Assembly (NCBI GenBank): GCA_000149265.1
Contig: CH002721.1
Location: 637,974 to 701,973 of the forward strand
Origin: Ciona savignyi
Taxonomy: Eukaryota > Chordata > Ascidiacea > Phlebobranchia > Cionidae
Length of the DNA: 64,000 nt
Reading direction: 5' to 3'
The translations under genes were made by a program, and so were the position numbers. Position 1 is the first letter of the stretch, and each line of letters begins with the position of its first letter. The notes under the pieces were generated by a model. That model worked only from the letters and a program-made list of their open reading frames with translations, was not told the DNA's origin and made no database searches. Below are positions 57,640-64,000 of the stretch, in pieces.

Positions 57640-57945
57640 GGTTAAGTGCGTCGCCTTTCAATCGAGAGGTTGCAGGTGCGAAACTGGTCGCTAGCTAGTC
57701 GGTTGTGTCCTTGGGCAAGGCCCTTAACGGACATTGCCTGAACCCAGCTAATTATTGGGTTCTACCAAATTGAAGCACCGTGTCTATCATATACAACACA
57801 CTACAATAGCTCCGGTAACCCGACGATGGGCGCGAGGTGATCTGACGATTGCCCGTGTGTTAACCCCCTTGGTTTTCCCATTCACGGGGATAAAGATGAA
57901 TATCCTATTCCCCTGTCCTTTAAGTCAAGTTATTCAAAACCCGAA
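57640..57945 (+). mobile_element. tRNA-derived SINE, copy 1
   Basis: Head sequence GGTTGCAGGTGCGAAACTGG resembles a degenerate Pol III B box. The body contains TGTCCTTGGGCAAGGC, TTCTACCAAATTGAAG and AGCTCCGGTAACCCGACGAT. The end is ATAAAGATGAATATCCTAT. It matches the copies at 62955, 63359 and 63605. Confidence 0.65.
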
Positions 57946-58361
57946 AAAAGGAGGTATTTAGCACCGAGATATTAGGCACTGACGACATAGTCATCAAATT
58001 TCCACGAAACAAAAAAATCGCACCAAAGGACAAACGCTTTCTAAATTCACGATGCGATCAACGACCTGGGAAAACTTCCACTTCACAAAGATCATATATA
58101 TTACGGAGCGCAATGTATTGTGCTTATTTTATATACTCTATATCGCATTTTTTCCTTAGTTGCAAAATCGCCTATAAACGATCGGTTCAGTCTTCATTCC
58201 AACAGAGAGACAGACACAGAGATGCCTAGCCTCACAGCATTGTGTTTCCAAACCCACAGTCTGTGTAGCCTAGGCTCTTGTGATAACTAGGGCGGGTGCT
58301 CTTAACATACCCTACAGCCCATCCGCATTTATAAAATTATTTAGCCCGTTATGCTACCCGT

Positions 58362-58800
58362 CAGGCCCGGTGCTAGGAACCGCGGGGCCCAATTAGAAAT
58401 CTGATGGCGGGGCCCCCACTCTTCATAGCAAAATTTATGGGTGTTTATATATCATAAAATACATACAAACTACAAAAATAGACATTTAATACTTGCTATA
58501 AAACAAATTAAAGGTAATGTGGATGCCTATTTACGATATACCGGTATTGTTTTACTTCCAAACATATACAGTGTATATATTGTTTAGCAACCATATTCAT
58601 TATGACGTAACAGGCAGACACAGAAATATAAATTTGACTTAGTTACGATGCATAACAAATTGATATTATGAGAAAGAATATTATTTCACTTTTTATTTTA
58701 CGTTTCAGTAGTATTTTAAACCTCTTAATAGCGCGGGGCCCCTTCAAGGTGCGGGGCCCAATTTAATCTAATCGGTCAAATCGGCCTAAAACCGGCCCTG
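58362..58800. mobile_element. hAT-type MITE (439 bp)
   Basis: Begins CAGGCCCGGTGC and ends ACCGGCCCTG, with GGGGCCCAATT-type subterminal inverted motifs. It is flanked by the exact 8-bp duplication CTACCCGT (58354-58361 and 58801-58808). It is non-coding and a different family from the other two hAT MITEs. Confidence 0.93.
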
Positions 58801-58808
58801 CTACCCGT

Positions 58809-60231
58809 CTACTGTGTAAAAGGTCAACTTGTAGATTTCAAAAATTAAATAAGCAGCCGCTACATAAGTCTCAGTTTGCATTGGAGAAATAAGAAGAATA
58901 TTTTGTTTAACGCCTCCTAAAAGGGAGCGCACTAACCTACGCCGGGTCACTAATGTTACTTACATTCAGTAAAAATAAATAGATCTAGAAGCAGAATAAG
59001 ATAATAAACACCGCCAACCATAGACTCCCTTGTTTAATGAGTCTATGCCGCCAACAATATAAGATAATAAGAAAATTTTAGTTGTAGGTATAACCACACT
59101 GGACTAACAACAGTAACTAAGGGTGACTGCAAAATTACAAAACAATTTATATACATTTTGAAATAAAGGTAGAATTTTGGACTATATTTTACACAAATTA
59201 TATATACAAATTACTAATAGTGTCTTGTACCCACGTTAAACTACGCAATTTGTTTATTTTCATTTCAAGGTCTACTTTGTGTTTTACACGGTAGAAACGC
59301 AAACTTGAAGTATTTCAATACTGCTGGGTTGGTGTAATATTTGTAAACTGACAACAAAATTAAACAGCAACGTTGTTTACGTACAGCTTGTATGCAAATA
59401 AGCAGCGTAAGAACGTTTGTATATTTTAACCAAATACGAATTATTCTAAACCAACAACAGGAGCTCTTGAAAGAAAACAATAAAACACTTATAAATTTAG
59501 GTTCTGTATTAATGAAGGCAAATGAAAACAGGAAAATGACTCACTCCTAAAATCAACACAGGACTTATTGTAGGCCGCATAGATTTCTAAATTTCCTGAT
59601 TGAGTAACAACGTAGGGTTGTGGTTTCGCGTACGTGGTGATTTAAGTTTCATTCGTTTTAATCAGCTATTCTTTATCTGTCGTGTAATGTGTTTGTAAAA
59701 TGGTTGGGACAACTGAATCGACAACACATGACAATATATATGAAAGGGAAATTAGCTGTAATGCTGCAGAAATGTATATTGATGTTGCGAGTACGAATTT
59801 CAAAGGTAAATATGTCAACTTTCGGTGAAGTTTATTTTAGGTATTCGTGTTTTATCCCCGAGGATAGAAAACCAATTAAGGCCTTATCACACAGGTATTT
59901 GTTAGATTAAACTGTTAGCTGTGTTCTCTTCTTACTTTTTTGATAAATCAATGTTTTACTCTGGTGCATGAAACACGAAGGAAATATTTCATACGACCTA
60001 TCTTTACCTCGTGACTACTTGGAATCTTCTAAAATTCCTGTATACTGTTTATTTATGTATAAAATTAAAACATTTTAAGTTTAGAGGTTTAACCCATTTA
60101 TGCACCTGGTTTTGGCAACCTCCTATTCGTTGTGCGAAACGAACAACGGTTAGTTTCGACGAGCAACCTTTCGACCGACGACCTAATCGTCAACCAACGG
60201 AGCTAATATTATTATCCTTACTTTTCGTCAG
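58809..60231. other. Upstream region of the intelectin-like gene
   Basis: No confirmed exon. A frame reading RCAKRTTVSFDEQPFDRRPN (about 60130-60190) could encode the cytoplasmic N terminus of the lectin, but I found no convincing donor to the next exon. Confidence 0.4.
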
Positions 60232-63344
<3,113 letters not shown>

Positions 63345-63358
63345 GTAAGAGTTTCTTC

Positions 63359-63600
63359 AATAGCTCGGTGGATTAGTTCGTCGCGGTTTAGACGAAGGGT
63401 GGTATGGTCGAACCCTGGTCGCTAGATAGTTGGCTGTGTTCTTTGGCACTCAGGGCACATTGTCTAAACCCAGTGAATTAAAGCATTCAAAAATTAAAGG
63501 AACTTTCTTAATCATATACAACACGCTGTAATATCAACGGTAATTCGACAATAGGCATAAGGTAATCTGGAGATTGACAGCGTGATAACTATCCAACCGG
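63359..63600 (+). mobile_element. tRNA-derived SINE, copy 3
   Basis: The head retains an A-box-like TAGCTCGGTGGATTAG and a B-box-like GGTCGAACCCTGG at tRNA-like spacing, the best evidence that the family is tRNA-derived. The body is more diverged than in copies 1, 2 and 4. It begins 15 bases after the last lectin exon seen. Confidence 0.65.
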
Positions 63601-63604
63601 TTAG

Positions 63605-63885
63605 TCTGGTTGTTTAATGCGGCGATTTTCAGCCGAAAGGTTGCAAGTGCGACACTGGTCGCTGGCTAGGCGGTTTTGTCCTTGATTAAGGCACTTAACG
63701 GCATAAACCCAACGGATTAATTGGTTCTACCAAATTGAAGGAATGTCTCAATTATACAACACACTGCAATAGCTCGGGTAACCCGACGATGGGCGCGAGA
63801 TGATCTGACGATTGCCCGTGTGTTAACCCCCTTGGGTTTCCCATCCACGGGAATAAACATGAATATCCTATCCTATATATCCCAA
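63605..63885 (+). mobile_element. tRNA-derived SINE, copy 4
   Basis: Immediately follows copy 3 in the same orientation. It carries GGTTGCAAGTGCGACACTGG at the head and AATAAACATGAATATCCTAT at the end. It closely matches copy 1. Confidence 0.65.
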
Positions 63886-64000
63886 CTATCCAGAGTTATC
63901 TCAATTACAGAGCTAAAACTTAAATATCCTATCATATTGCCACCATTGTTTTAAATAAAGTTGTTTATCTTGCACAACCAGATGTACAAGTGGAAACTCA

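Larger units (their letters stand above)
55852..58361. other. Intergenic, with an inverted repeat
   Basis: Contains the 3' end of the CPAP transcript (no clear AATAAA seen within 100 bp), a threefold CGTTAACACGGT repeat at about 56630-56685, and an inverted repeat (56700-56855 against 57120-57270) listed separately. No gene is supported. Confidence 0.45.

Overview
The window is AT-rich, repeat-laden eukaryotic genomic DNA. Spliced genes with GT/AG introns, compact intergenic spaces, orthologues of animal housekeeping genes, an intelectin-type lectin and acceptor-like AG dinucleotides directly before several start codons all fit a tunicate. Ciona is my best guess; it is an inference, not a match I could run.

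Region 1 (about 1-16.8 kb) is a tandem, partly inverted array. Six copies of a two-exon gene encode a secreted micro-protein of about 69-72 residues: signal peptide, a short Tyr/Arg/His core, an acidic middle and a His-rich tail ending in Trp. Copies 1-5 lie on the minus strand (start codons at 2424, 4776, 6575, 8891, 12239) and copy 6 on the plus strand (14435). Copy 3 is cut by a 100-N gap. The spacers contain repeated promoter-like modules and two non-coding blocks. A satellite of about 334 bp brackets the array in opposite orientations. At 25.45 kb a distinct gene for an Arg/Trp-rich secreted peptide has the same exon layout (phase-1 intron splitting an Asp codon, last residue Trp). The two together look like a local family of candidate host-defence or signalling peptides and are the most notable content here.

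Region 2 (about 16.8-43 kb) is mostly transposon debris: a frameshifted PIF1/Helitron-type helicase, a 5'-truncated LINE, satellite units, inverted and direct duplications, an LTR retrotransposon with gag and protease but no polymerase, a P-element/THAP-type transposase relic, a Mutator-like element with 9-bp target duplications, a 9-bp-TSD MITE family and hAT MITEs with perfect 8-bp duplications. Within it a small gene encoding a PPSY-containing protein of unknown function is duplicated (35.7 and 40.6 kb).

Region 3 (43.5-56 kb) is gene-dense: a phospholipid phosphatase (minus), PELO (plus), SNAPIN and HSD17B10 (both minus, 168 bp apart, a likely operon) and a CPAP/SAS-4 centriole gene (plus). 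PELO, HSD17B10 and CPAP are each uninterrupted by introns over the coding region.

Region 4 (56-64 kb) holds a hAT MITE, tRNA-derived SINEs and an intelectin-like lectin gene with a transmembrane anchor, a 19-nt micro-exon and an in-frame TAA in one conserved exon. The lectin gene runs off the right end.
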